DNA of 7,907 nucleotides from the NCBI GenBank assembly GCA_015066165.1, contig SVOX01000072.1:1-7907 (forward strand). Reading direction: 5' to 3'. Positions 1 through 6,411 of the stretch are shown here, one piece after another; position 1 is the stretch's first letter, and the number at the start of each line of letters is the position of its first letter. The stretch is from Oscillospiraceae bacterium. Lineage in GTDB: Bacteria > Bacillota > Clostridia > Oscillospirales > Acutalibacteraceae. The notes beneath the pieces were generated by a model. That model worked only from the letters and a program-made list of their open reading frames with translations, did not search any database and was not told the DNA's origin. A program made the position numbers and the translations under genes.

Positions 1-691
1 CAACCGCAGTATCACCAAGCAATGTTTCAGGACGGGTTGTAGCAAGTTCAAGATATCCGCTACCGTCTTTAAACGGATAGCGCAAATGCCAAAAATGACC
101 TGCTTGTTCTTCGTACTCAACTTCGGCATCTGAAATTGAAGTCATACAATGCGGACACCAGTTGATTATACGTTCACCACGGTATATAAGACCTTTTTCA
201 TAAAGTTTTACAAAAACTTCGTTAACTGCTTTGTTACAGCCCTCGTCTAATGTAAATCTTTCACGGTCCCAGTCGCAAGAAGAACCCAACTTTTTAAGTT
301 GTTCAATAATTCTTCCGCCGTATTGCCTTTTCCATTCCCAAGCACGTTCCAAAAAGCCCTCACGACCAAGGTCTTCTTTGGTGATGCCTTCTTCACGCAT
401 TTTTTCAACTATTTTGGCTTCAGTTGCGATAGATGCGTGGTCAGTACCGGGGAGCCACAAAGTATCGTAACCTTGCATACGCTTAAAACGAATAAGAATA
501 TCTTGAAGCGTGTTATCAAGTGCGTGACCCATATGAAGTTGTCCTGTGATGTTTGGGGGCGGAATAACTATTGTATAAGTTTCTTTACCCTCTTCGCATT
601 TAGCGTGGAAGTATTTACCCTCAAGCCATGTTTTATAAATCTTGTCTTCAACGTCTTTAGGGCTATACTGCTTGGCTAATTCTTTTGCCAT
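1..691 (-). CDS. valS: Valyl-tRNA synthetase, N-terminal 230 residues (cut by the left edge)
   Basis: This class I aminoacyl-tRNA synthetase charges tRNA-Val with valine in the cytoplasm. The visible residues show the family order. PPPNITG (44-50) leads into the HIGH-type ATP-binding motif HMGH (53-56). GTDHA follows at 82-86, then the tryptophan-rich Rossmann continuation, then NWCPHC (178-182 region). The TTRPET motif (218-223) marks entry into the CP1 editing domain, which hydrolyses mischarged Thr-tRNA-Val. The combination PPPNITG/HMGHA/GTDHASIATE separates ValRS from IleRS and LeuRS. The ATG at 689-691 is chosen because AGGAGT (699-704) lies 7 nt upstream. ValRS is usually about 850-900 aa, so roughly three quarters of the protein, including KMSKS, is outside the window. 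The gene lies downstream of parC on the same strand but has its own likely promoter and a structured leader. Confidence 0.96.
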   Translation of the reverse strand, partial: MAKELAKQYSPKDVEDKIYKTWLEGKYFHAKCEEGKETYTIVIPPPNITGQLHMGHALDNTLQDILIRFKRMQGYDTLWLPGTDHASIATEAKIVEKMREEGITKEDLGREGFLERAWEWKRQYGGRIIEQLKKLGSSCDWDRERFTLDEGCNKAVNEVFVKLYEKGLIYRGERIINWCPHCMTSISDAEVEYEEQAGHFWHLRYPFKDGSGYLELATTRPETLLGDTAV

Positions 692-757
692 TTTTTACAC
701 TCCTAATTTGGAAAATTATTCTTTTAATAAATTAAAAATTTTTACATAACATACTAT

Positions 758-800
758 TGTCGGTAAAAAAGCGTTTGCAAAAAATCATTTGTTACCGACA
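758..800. repeat. Perfect 9-bp inverted repeat in the valS leader
   Basis: TGTCGGTAA (758-766) is exactly complementary to TTACCGACA (792-800), enclosing 25 nt. It directly abuts the terminator-like hairpin, sharing base 800, so the two form a tandem pair of stems. All pairs are Watson-Crick, so it gives no strand information. In a leftward transcript it lies in the 5' leader of valS. None of the conserved T-box leader elements is recognisable around it. Confidence 0.55.
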
Positions 801-832
801 CCGCTCATCGCCAAAGTGATGGGCGGTTTTTT
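800..832 (+). terminator. Intrinsic-terminator-like hairpin, plus-strand polarity, between parC and valS
   Basis: The arms 800-811 and 816-827 pair around a CAAA loop over 12 positions and are followed by six T residues (827-832). Two pairs (805/822 and 810/817) are G-U wobbles when read on the plus strand but A-C mismatches on the minus strand. The T-tract is also on the plus strand only. The structure is therefore best formed in a rightward transcript, although no rightward gene precedes it. On the minus strand the weaker hairpin would sit at the 5' end of the valS mRNA. It could block antisense transcription or end a small RNA. Confidence 0.5.
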
Positions 833-861
833 ATTGTATCATATATTTTATATTAATGCAA
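833..861 (-). promoter_or_regulatory. Probable sigma-A promoter for valS
   Basis: On the minus strand TTGCAT (856-861) is followed after exactly 17 nt by TACAAT (833-838), a 5/6 match to the -10 consensus. The predicted start is near 826, which gives valS a leader of about 135 nt. The -10 box overlaps the T-tract end of the plus-strand hairpin at 800-832. The spacing and the -10 are good and the -35 is moderate. Confidence 0.6.
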
Positions 862-873
862 TATAAATATATT

Positions 874-3111
874 TTATAAATCTAACATAGATTGCTCGGC
901 TGTGCCTGCCGGCTTTTTACTGCCCGCTGCGGGAAGATTTTTAGTACGGTAACGGTGTTCGCTGTCGAGTGTGCCTTTTTCGTAAATCAATACTTCGCTT
1001 ATTCGCTGACCTTTCTTTTGTGTCATAACTGCAATACCGCCGTTATCTTTGGTGGGTTTTGCGGGAATTGAAGCAGTGTTTACAATAAGCATTCTGCCGT
1101 TTGAAGATTTTAAGAGTAAATCGCAATCTTCCTTAACGTAAAGCACAGTATGAAGCGGGAATTTTTCGCAATATGCTTTTATAAGTTTCTTACGGTTGGT
1201 CTTTGTAACGTAAGAAGAAAGCGGAACACGGGAAATTCTGCCGTTATCAAACACAAATACCATATTGCCCGAATAATCGGAAGTTTCAACCATATAAATT
1301 GCATTTTCGTTTTCATCAAACTCAAGTTTTGAAGGTACGTAATCACCCAAAACACTCGCCTTACTGTCGCCAAACTCGGCAGTTTTTGATTTGTAAACCT
1401 GTCCCCTATTTGAGAAGAAGAGCAAATCAACCGCATTGGTTGACTCAATAACTTGAGTGATTTCGTCGCCGTCTTTGAGTTTTTGTTCACCGCTCATACG
1501 AAGTGACTGTGGTGTAATCTTTTTGAAATATCCGTCTTTTGTGAAGAAAAGAGTTACGGGTGAAGTATCAAGTTCGATTTCTTCCTTTTCTTCAACTTCA
1601 TTTTCCACACTTATAATCTCAGTTCGGCGGTCTTTGCCGTACTTTTTAGCCACTTCTTCCAATTCTTTAATAATAATTTTGGAAACACGTGAACGGGATT
1701 TAAGAATTGCTTCCATATCTTCAATCTCTTTTATAAGATTTTCAATGTCAGCGGTGCGTTTTAAAATGTATTCACGGTTCAAATGACGAAGTTTAATTTC
1801 AGCCACGTATTCGGCTTGAATTTCGTCAATACCAAAACCAATCATAAGATTTGGCACTACTTCGGATTCTTGCTCGGTTTCACGAACAATTTTAATTGCC
1901 TTGTCAATATCTAAAAGTATTTTTTCAAGACCTTTTAAAAGATGTAGGCGGTCTTTGGCTTTTGAAAGTTTGTGATATACCCTACGGCGCACACATTCTT
2001 CACGAAACGCCACCCATTCTGAAATGATATCCTTTACACCCAAAACTTGCGGAGAACCGGCAATAAGAATATTAAAATTGCAAGAAAAACTATCTTCCAA
2101 AGGTGTCATTTTAACAATCTTTTTCATTAGTTTTTCATGGTCGGCGCCACGTTTTAGGTCGATTGTGATTTTAAGACCGTTAAGGTCGGTTTCGTCACGA
2201 ATATCATTTATTTCGGTTATTTTCTTTTGTTTTACAAGGTCAATAACCTTTTCTATAATTGCTTCAGAAGTGGTGGTTGGCGGAATTTCGGTAATATCTA
2301 TACAGTTTTGCGATTTATCATATTCCCAAACACCGCGAACTTTAAAACTTCCTCTACCCGTTTCGTATATTTTTTCAATATCGTCACGGTTATATAAAAG
2401 ACGTCCTCCAATTGGAAAATCGGGTGCTAAAAGCGTATCAGCAACGTTTATGCTGTCATCTTTAATATAAGCGATTGTAGTTTCGCAAACTTCACGCAAG
2501 TTGAAAGGGCAAATAGAACTTGCCATACCAACCGCAATACCTGTGTTGGCATTAACAAGTACCGACGGAAAGGTTACGGGAAACAGCACCGGTTCTTTCA
2601 TTGTGGCGTCATAGTTATCAACAAAATCAACCGTATCTTTATCAATATCTGCAAACAATTCAGCCGCTATTGGCGAAAGTTTTGCCTCGGTATAACGGGA
2701 AGCGGCATAAGCCATATCACGTGAATACGCTTTACCGAACGAACCTTTTGACTGAACGTACGGGTGCAAAAGTGCGCTATACCCTTCCGACAAACGAACC
2801 ATAGTTTCGTAAATAGCCGCATCACCGTGGGGGTTTAATTGCATTGTTCTACCAACTATGTTTGCCGATTTAATTGTGTTACCGTTTAAAAGCCCCATAT
2901 TGTACATAGTGTAAAGCAATTTTCTATGTGATGGCTTAAAACCGTCTATTTCAGGAATAGCACGGGAAACAATAACGCTCATAGCATATGGCATATAATT
3001 GGTTTCAAGCGTTTCGGTTATCGGTTGCTCAACAGTAAGTCCCGCTCCCGCAATATATGCGTTGATTTTAGGGGTTACCTTCTTTATCTCTTTTTTCTTT
3101 CTTGGAGCCAT
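874..3111 (-). CDS. parC: Type IIA topoisomerase subunit A (ParC/GyrA-like), divergent
   Basis: This is the DNA cleavage and religation subunit of a type IIA topoisomerase. It works with the ATPase-Toprim subunit encoded at 3551-5533 to unlink or relax chromosomal DNA. The 745 aa match ParC (about 750) better than GyrA (over 800). A basic N-terminus (1-16) precedes the winged-helix domain with YAMSVIVSRAIP (42-53). NPHGD is at 93-97, and the catalytic Arg139-Tyr140 is in SRYTE. VDFVDNYD (161-168) and GIAVGMAS (191-198) follow. A helical coiled-coil region spans about 365-490. The C-terminal beta-pinwheel (about 515-715) has at least four blade-like repeats such as FFTKDGYFKK and LLFFSNRGQVYK. 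The QRRGG-type GyrA box is absent, which argues for topoisomerase IV over gyrase. The quinolone-contact positions equivalent to E. coli Ser83 and Asp87 are Ala98 and Glu102. AAGGA lies 7 nt before the ATG. Assignment to the parC rather than gyrA subfamily is less certain. Confidence 0.9.
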   Translation of the reverse strand: MAPRKKKEIKKVTPKINAYIAGAGLTVEQPITETLETNYMPYAMSVIVSRAIPEIDGFKPSHRKLLYTMYNMGLLNGNTIKSANIVGRTMQLNPHGDAAIYETMVRLSEGYSALLHPYVQSKGSFGKAYSRDMAYAASRYTEAKLSPIAAELFADIDKDTVDFVDNYDATMKEPVLFPVTFPSVLVNANTGIAVGMASSICPFNLREVCETTIAYIKDDSINVADTLLAPDFPIGGRLLYNRDDIEKIYETGRGSFKVRGVWEYDKSQNCIDITEIPPTTTSEAIIEKVIDLVKQKKITEINDIRDETDLNGLKITIDLKRGADHEKLMKKIVKMTPLEDSFSCNFNILIAGSPQVLGVKDIISEWVAFREECVRRRVYHKLSKAKDRLHLLKGLEKILLDIDKAIKIVRETEQESEVVPNLMIGFGIDEIQAEYVAEIKLRHLNREYILKRTADIENLIKEIEDMEAILKSRSRVSKIIIKELEEVAKKYGKDRRTEIISVENEVEEKEEIELDTSPVTLFFTKDGYFKKITPQSLRMSGEQKLKDGDEITQVIESTNAVDLLFFSNRGQVYKSKTAEFGDSKASVLGDYVPSKLEFDENENAIYMVETSDYSGNMVFVFDNGRISRVPLSSYVTKTNRKKLIKAYCEKFPLHTVLYVKEDCDLLLKSSNGRMLIVNTASIPAKPTKDNGGIAVMTQKKGQRISEVLIYEKGTLDSEHRYRTKNLPAAGSKKPAGTAEQSMLDL

Positions 3112-3124
3112 ATTCTCATCCTTC

Positions 3125-3166
3125 GAATTCGTAATTCTTAATGCGTAATGCGTAATTACGCATTAC
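3125..3166. repeat. Left 7-bp-period array ending in a 22-bp perfect palindrome
   Basis: The plus strand reads as consecutive units GAATTC, GTAATTC, TTAATGC, GTAATGC, GTAATTA and then the reversed unit CGCATTAC. Positions 3145-3166 form a perfect palindrome centred on GCGTAATTACGC. The stop codon of the four-helix-bundle gene (TAA, 3156-3158 on the minus strand) is in its centre, and the last residues (Asn-Ala) of that protein are encoded by it. On the minus strand the units read GCATTAC/GAATTAC, the same as the right array on the plus strand. Confidence 0.8.
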
Positions 3167-3506
3167 AATTTTGAGTTTTAGTTATTGACATTAAAATTTT
3201 AAGTATTTCTTGACAATCAGTATAAACACTTTTGAACGAAGGCTCATCAATATAATCAGTTTCTTTAAGAAGTTCAAGCCAATACTCTGTTTCACTTGCT
3301 TCTTTAAGGGCTATGTTCATCTTTGCGTAAAAATCAGGTTTGGATTGACCTCTTATCGCCTCTTTAACATTAGCGCCTATACTGGTACCGCTCTTTAATA
3401 ACTGCCTTGACATAATGTATTCCTTTTTATTCTCATTAAGATATTTATATAATTTCACAATTCTTATTGCAAAATTTTTGCTTTTTACAACTATAATATT
3501 TTCCAT
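3156..3506 (-). CDS. Four-helix-bundle protein, S23/IVP family
   Basis: This 116-aa, mostly helical protein matches the small four-helix-bundle family related to the 23S rRNA intervening-sequence protein and, more distantly, to the Avd accessory protein of diversity-generating retroelements. Family hallmarks as I recall them are visible: KNFAIRIVKLYKYL (11-24), the LLKSGTSIGANVKEA core (36-50), GQSKPDFYAKM (53-63) and IALKEASETEYWLELL (65-80). The biochemical role is not established. Homologues are basic, form oligomeric bundles and are suspected to bind nucleic acid. The start ATG at 3504-3506 follows AAGGAAAGG (3512-3520) by 5 nt. The gene lies in the same direction as parE and parC, so it is probably cotranscribed from the parE promoter; no separate promoter was recognised. 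Its stop codon lies inside the left repeat array, so the end of the protein depends on the repeat. No reverse transcriptase or rRNA gene is nearby. Confidence 0.9.
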   Translation of the reverse strand: MENIIVVKSKNFAIRIVKLYKYLNENKKEYIMSRQLLKSGTSIGANVKEAIRGQSKPDFYAKMNIALKEASETEYWLELLKETDYIDEPSFKSVYTDCQEILKILMSITKTQNCNA

Positions 3507-3518
3507 TCTAACCTTTCC

Positions 3519-3554
3519 TTAATTACGCATTACGAATTACGCATTACGCATTAA
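3519..3554. repeat. Right 7-bp-period array overlapping the parE stop codon
   Basis: After TTAATTAC (3519-3526) come four exact 7-bp units on the plus strand: GCATTAC (3527-3533), GAATTAC (3534-3540), GCATTAC (3541-3547) and GCATTAA (3548-3554). The TTA at 3551-3553 in the last unit is, on the minus strand, the TAA stop of the topoisomerase B subunit. The inner part is an inverted copy of the left array. Confidence 0.8.
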
Positions 3555-5533
3555 CTAATGTCGGCATCGTCAAGATACATATATCCGTTTTCGGCAATGA
3601 AATCTTTTCTGCCTTGCAAATCGTCACCCAAAAGCAAATCAAACATACGTGAAGTACGTTCGGCATCTTGGGGCATAACCTTTATAAGACGGCGTGATTC
3701 GGGGTTCATTGTGGTCATATTCATCATATCAGGTTGGTTTTCACCAAGACCTTTTGAACGTTGGAGTGAATACTTTTTATCGCCGATTTGCTCTAAAATT
3801 TCATTTTTCTCTTTTTCATCATAAGCAAAATATGTCATTTCTTTTGTGCCGATTTCATAAAGCGGAGTTTCAGCAATATATACTTTACCTTCGCTTATAA
3901 GGGTTGGCATCAAACGGTAAATCATAGTGAGAATAAGCGTTCTGATTTGGAAACCGTCAACGTCGGCATCGGTACAAATTATAACCTTATTCCAACGAAG
4001 CGCCGATAAATCAAAAGTTGCCAAGCCCTTGTTTGCTTTTGACTTAACTTCAACACCGCACCCAAGCACCTTAATAAGATTTGTAATAATTTCACTTTTG
4101 AAAACCTTATCATAATCGGCTTTAAGGCAGTTAAGTATCTTACCTCTAACAGGTATAATTGCTTGGAATTCAGCGTTACGTGCCAATTTACAAGAACCCA
4201 AAGCCGAGTCACCTTCCACTATGAAAAGTTCACGTACTTCAACGTCTTTTGAACGGCAGTCAACAAACTTGTCAACACGGTCAAGCATTGAATTTGAAGA
4301 CTGTAAAGTCTTTTTAATGTTGATACGCTCTTTTTCACTTCGTTCACGGCTACGTTTATTGATAAGAACTTGGTCGGCAATTTTATCGGCTTCGGCCTTG
4401 TTTTCAATAAAATAAACTTCAAGACGCTGACGCAAAAAGTCAACCATTGCTTCATAAATAAACTTGTTTGTAATTGACTTCTTGGTTTGGTTTTCATAAG
4501 AAGTCATGGTTGAGAACGAAGAAATAACAATTACAAGACATTCTTCAATATCTGAAAAAGTGATTTTACTTTCGTTGTTCTTGTATTTACCTGTTTGTTT
4601 AATATAATTATCAAGCATAGCAAGAAAAGCATTTCTGGTTGCTCTTTCGGGAACACCGCCATGTTCAAGCCAACTTGAGTTATGATAATATTCTTTTAAA
4701 GGGTTTTTGTTGCTAAAACTCATAGCAACGTTTATTTTAACCTTGTATTCGGGCTTGTCCTCACGGTCTTTACCCTTGCGCTCGGTTTGCCAAAATTGCA
4801 CCCCTGCCATACGGTCGGCGCCAACAATTTCGTTCACATAGTCGGTAATGCCGTTTTTGTAAACAATTTCTTGCTGTATAAGGCGGTTGCCTTGTTGCTC
4901 ACGGAAAACAAAAACCAAACCGTCGTTTACAATGGCTTGTCTTTTAAGGGTGTCAATAAAATATTCAACCGGAATATCAATATCGGTAAAAACGTCTAAA
5001 TCTGGTTTCCAACGTATTTTGGTACCGGTTTCTCTTCCGGAATATTCTTCCTTTTTAAGACCTCCAATATTATAACCTTTTTCGAAATGAAGATTATATT
5101 TATAGCCGTCACGTTTAATTTCAACATCCATATACTCTGAAGAAAATTGAGTAGATGCCAAACCCAAACCGTTAAGACCTATTGAGTATTCATAGTCACC
5201 GCCGCTGTTAGTGTCGTACTTACCGCCGGCATATAAACTTTCAAACAAAAGAACGTAATTGTACTGTTCTTCTTTTGGGTTATAGTCAACCGGTGCGCCA
5301 CGCCCAAAGTCTTGCACTTCTATTGAACCGTCGGAATATTTTGTTATAACTATTTTATTACCGTGACCTTCACGGGCTTCATCTATCGAGTTGGAAATAA
5401 TTTCGAATACCGAATGTTCACAACCCTCAAGTCCGTCAGAACCAAAGATTACCGCAGGGCGAAGTCGCACCTGGTCAGGACCTTTAAGCTGTTTAATACT
5501 TTCGTTACCGTATTCTGCTTTAGCTTTTGCCAA
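3551..5533 (-). CDS. parE: Type IIA topoisomerase subunit B (ParE/GyrB-like), divergent
   Basis: This is the ATPase and Toprim subunit of a type IIA topoisomerase, partner of the A subunit at 874-3111. The GHKL ATPase keeps Glu44, Asn48 and Asp51-Glu52 in EIISNSIDE. It also has DFGRGAP (75-81), the lid YAGGKYD (101-107), GLNGLGLAS (119-127) and the transducer QTK loop with Lys351 (349-351). The Toprim domain has VEGDSALGS (439-447, Glu440), then TDADVDG (521-527) and KGLGE (594-598). The 660 aa suit a Gram-positive GyrB/ParE. Divergent points are GLNGLGLAS for the usual GLHGVGVS, WLEHGGVPERA (288-298) where TxEGGTH is usual, DGFQIRT for DGSHIRT, and SKGLGE for YKGLGE. The start is TTG (5531-5533), with AAGGAG (5542-5547) 8 nt upstream; the nearby ATG is out of frame. 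A perfect -10 promoter lies just upstream. Whether it is strictly parE or a second gyrB is uncertain. Confidence 0.92.
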   Translation of the reverse strand: MAKAKAEYGNESIKQLKGPDQVRLRPAVIFGSDGLEGCEHSVFEIISNSIDEAREGHGNKIVITKYSDGSIEVQDFGRGAPVDYNPKEEQYNYVLLFESLYAGGKYDTNSGGDYEYSIGLNGLGLASTQFSSEYMDVEIKRDGYKYNLHFEKGYNIGGLKKEEYSGRETGTKIRWKPDLDVFTDIDIPVEYFIDTLKRQAIVNDGLVFVFREQQGNRLIQQEIVYKNGITDYVNEIVGADRMAGVQFWQTERKGKDREDKPEYKVKINVAMSFSNKNPLKEYYHNSSWLEHGGVPERATRNAFLAMLDNYIKQTGKYKNNESKITFSDIEECLVIVISSFSTMTSYENQTKKSITNKFIYEAMVDFLRQRLEVYFIENKAEADKIADQVLINKRSRERSEKERINIKKTLQSSNSMLDRVDKFVDCRSKDVEVRELFIVEGDSALGSCKLARNAEFQAIIPVRGKILNCLKADYDKVFKSEIITNLIKVLGCGVEVKSKANKGLATFDLSALRWNKVIICTDADVDGFQIRTLILTMIYRLMPTLISEGKVYIAETPLYEIGTKEMTYFAYDEKEKNEILEQIGDKKYSLQRSKGLGENQPDMMNMTTMNPESRRLIKVMPQDAERTSRMFDLLLGDDLQGRKDFIAENGYMYLDDADIS

Positions 5534-5576
5534 AACACCATCTCCTTAAATAATATAAATATAAATATACTTTTAC

Positions 5577-5606
5577 ATTATATACCATATTTAGTGTTTT
5601 AGTCAA
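5577..5606 (-). promoter_or_regulatory. Strong sigma-A promoter for the topoisomerase operon
   Basis: On the minus strand TTGACT (5601-5606) and a perfect TATAAT (5577-5582) are 18 nt apart. The start is expected near 5570, leaving about 37 nt of untranslated leader before the TTG start. It diverges from the promoter at 5627-5655, with 20 bp between the two -35 boxes. Confidence 0.8.
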
Positions 5607-5626
5607 GCAAAAACCACAAATATCTA

Positions 5627-5655
5627 TTGATTTTTAACGCTTTTTGTTATATGAT
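5627..5655 (+). promoter_or_regulatory. Sigma-A promoter for the DUF554-capA operon
   Basis: TTGATT (5627-5632) and TATGAT (5650-5655) are separated by exactly 17 nt. Transcription should begin near 5662, directly before GAGGTGA (5665-5671), giving a very short leader of about 15 nt. The -10 box lies inside the longer possible reading frame that begins at 5644, which shows that the upstream start is not used. Confidence 0.65.
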
Positions 5656-5676
5656 ATATTGATAGAGGTGAGTTTG

Positions 5677-6402
5677 TTGGAAATAATTGAACAATTAAGC
5701 CAAACTGCATTGGGAAAAATATTTTTAAGCGGTGCAGTTGTTAACTTTTTTCTTGTAATAATAGGCACTCTTTTAGGTCTTTTGTTCAAAAAAGGCATAC
5801 CCGAAAAAATAAGACAAGCCCTGATGACCGGCATGGCATTTTGTGTTTTATATATTGGCATTACAGGTCTTTTTGAAAAAGGCGCAAATATTCTTGTAAT
5901 GATTGTTTGCTTTGCGTTAGGCGGACTTTTGGGTGAACTTATTGACCTTGACAAACGTGTAAATAATCTTGGCATTTGGATAGAAAATAAATTTTCTAAA
6001 AAAAGCGACACCAAAATAGCCGAAGGTTTTGTTGCAGCAACACTTCTTTTTTGTGTTGGCGCTATGACAATTGTGGGCTCTATCGACAGCGGTATCTCGG
6101 GCGATAATTCCACCCTTTATTCAAAATCGGTAATCGACTGTGTTGCTGCCGCTGCTCTTACTTCAAGTATGGGAATAGGCGTTATATTCGCATCGGTTTC
6201 AACACTTGTAATTGAAGGCGGACTAACCCTTTTAGCAACCGTTATCTCCCCTATCTTGACCGACTACATAATTGCACAAATGTCGGTTATCGGCTCACTT
6301 TTAATTATTGGGTTAGCGCTCAATATGTTAAAAATCACAAAAATCAAAGTTATGAACTTTGTACCTGCAATTTTGTTGCCAATAATACTTTGTATTTTTT
6401 AG
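5677..6402 (+). CDS. DUF554 family integral membrane protein
   Basis: This is a 241-aa inner-membrane protein of the DUF554 (YqgA/YdfK-like) family, whose transported substrate or function is unknown. Hydrophobic stretches at about 16-37, 46-66, 69-88, 117-137, 155-178, 183-200, 203-222 and 227-241 suggest six to eight membrane segments. Recognisable conserved stretches are LGGLLGELIDLDKRVNNLG (81-99), EGFVAATLLFCVGAMTIVG (116-134) and the polar SGDNSTLYSKSVID (141-154), followed by MGIGV and the SPILTD segment (191-196). The start is TTG at 5677, because GAGGTGA (5665-5671) lies 5 nt upstream and the promoter excludes the in-frame TTG at 5644; TTG at 5674 would be too close to the ribosome binding site. 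It ends with TAG overlapping the ribosome binding site of the next gene, so it forms an operon with capA. Confidence 0.92.
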   Translation: MEIIEQLSQTALGKIFLSGAVVNFFLVIIGTLLGLLFKKGIPEKIRQALMTGMAFCVLYIGITGLFEKGANILVMIVCFALGGLLGELIDLDKRVNNLGIWIENKFSKKSDTKIAEGFVAATLLFCVGAMTIVGSIDSGISGDNSTLYSKSVIDCVAAAALTSSMGIGVIFASVSTLVIEGGLTLLATVISPILTDYIIAQMSVIGSLLIIGLALNMLKITKIKVMNFVPAILLPIILCIF

Positions 6403-6411
6403 GAGAAATTT

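Larger units (their letters stand above)
3125..3554 (-). mobile_element. Putative four-helix-bundle (S23/IVP-type) insertion cassette
   Basis: The intergenic segment between two genes that would normally be nearly adjacent in an operon is filled by one small gene bracketed by inverted 7-bp-period arrays. At least 15 bp, TAATTACGCATTACG, is shared exactly in inverted orientation (complement of 3144-3158; direct at 3520-3534). The edges coincide with the stop codon of parE on one side and the base just before the parC ribosome binding site on the other. Homologous small proteins are known as intervening-sequence proteins of bacterial 23S rRNA genes. That the unit has moved as a cassette is an inference. 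No transposase or recombinase is present. Confidence 0.5.

Noticed and set aside
299..679. A plus-strand open frame opposite valS
   Set aside because: It is an antisense shadow of a highly conserved synthetase and carries no family motif or start signal.
692..873. T-box riboswitch before valS
   Set aside because: valS in Firmicutes often has one, but the leader is only about 135 nt, and no antiterminator T-box sequence or specifier stem-loop could be recognised.
2024..2470. A 148-codon plus-strand open frame opposite parC
   Set aside because: It has a Ser/Phe/Ile-rich composition typical of an antisense shadow, no ribosome binding site, and lies wholly within a conserved topoisomerase gene.
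3156..3506. Diversity-generating retroelement accessory gene (avd)
   Set aside because: The protein has the related four-helix fold, but there is no reverse transcriptase, template repeat or variable repeat in the window, and the flanks are simple 7-bp arrays.
3156..3506. 23S rRNA intervening sequence
   Set aside because: The encoded family is the same type, but the flanking genes are protein-coding topoisomerase genes and no rRNA sequence is present.
3125..3554. CRISPR array, from the short repeated units
   Set aside because: Units are 7 bp, contiguous, with no spacers, and in opposite orientation on the two sides of a gene.
874..5533. gyrB-gyrA operon of the replication origin
   Set aside because: No recF, dnaN or dnaA neighbours are seen, the A subunit lacks the GyrA box, and both subunits diverge from standard gyrase motifs.
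5634..6113. A 159-codon open frame on the minus strand, antisense to the DUF554 gene
   Set aside because: It is rich in Pro, Lys, Arg and Ile from reverse reading of a hydrophobic gene, has no ribosome binding site, resembles no known family, and is fully overlapped by a well-supported gene.
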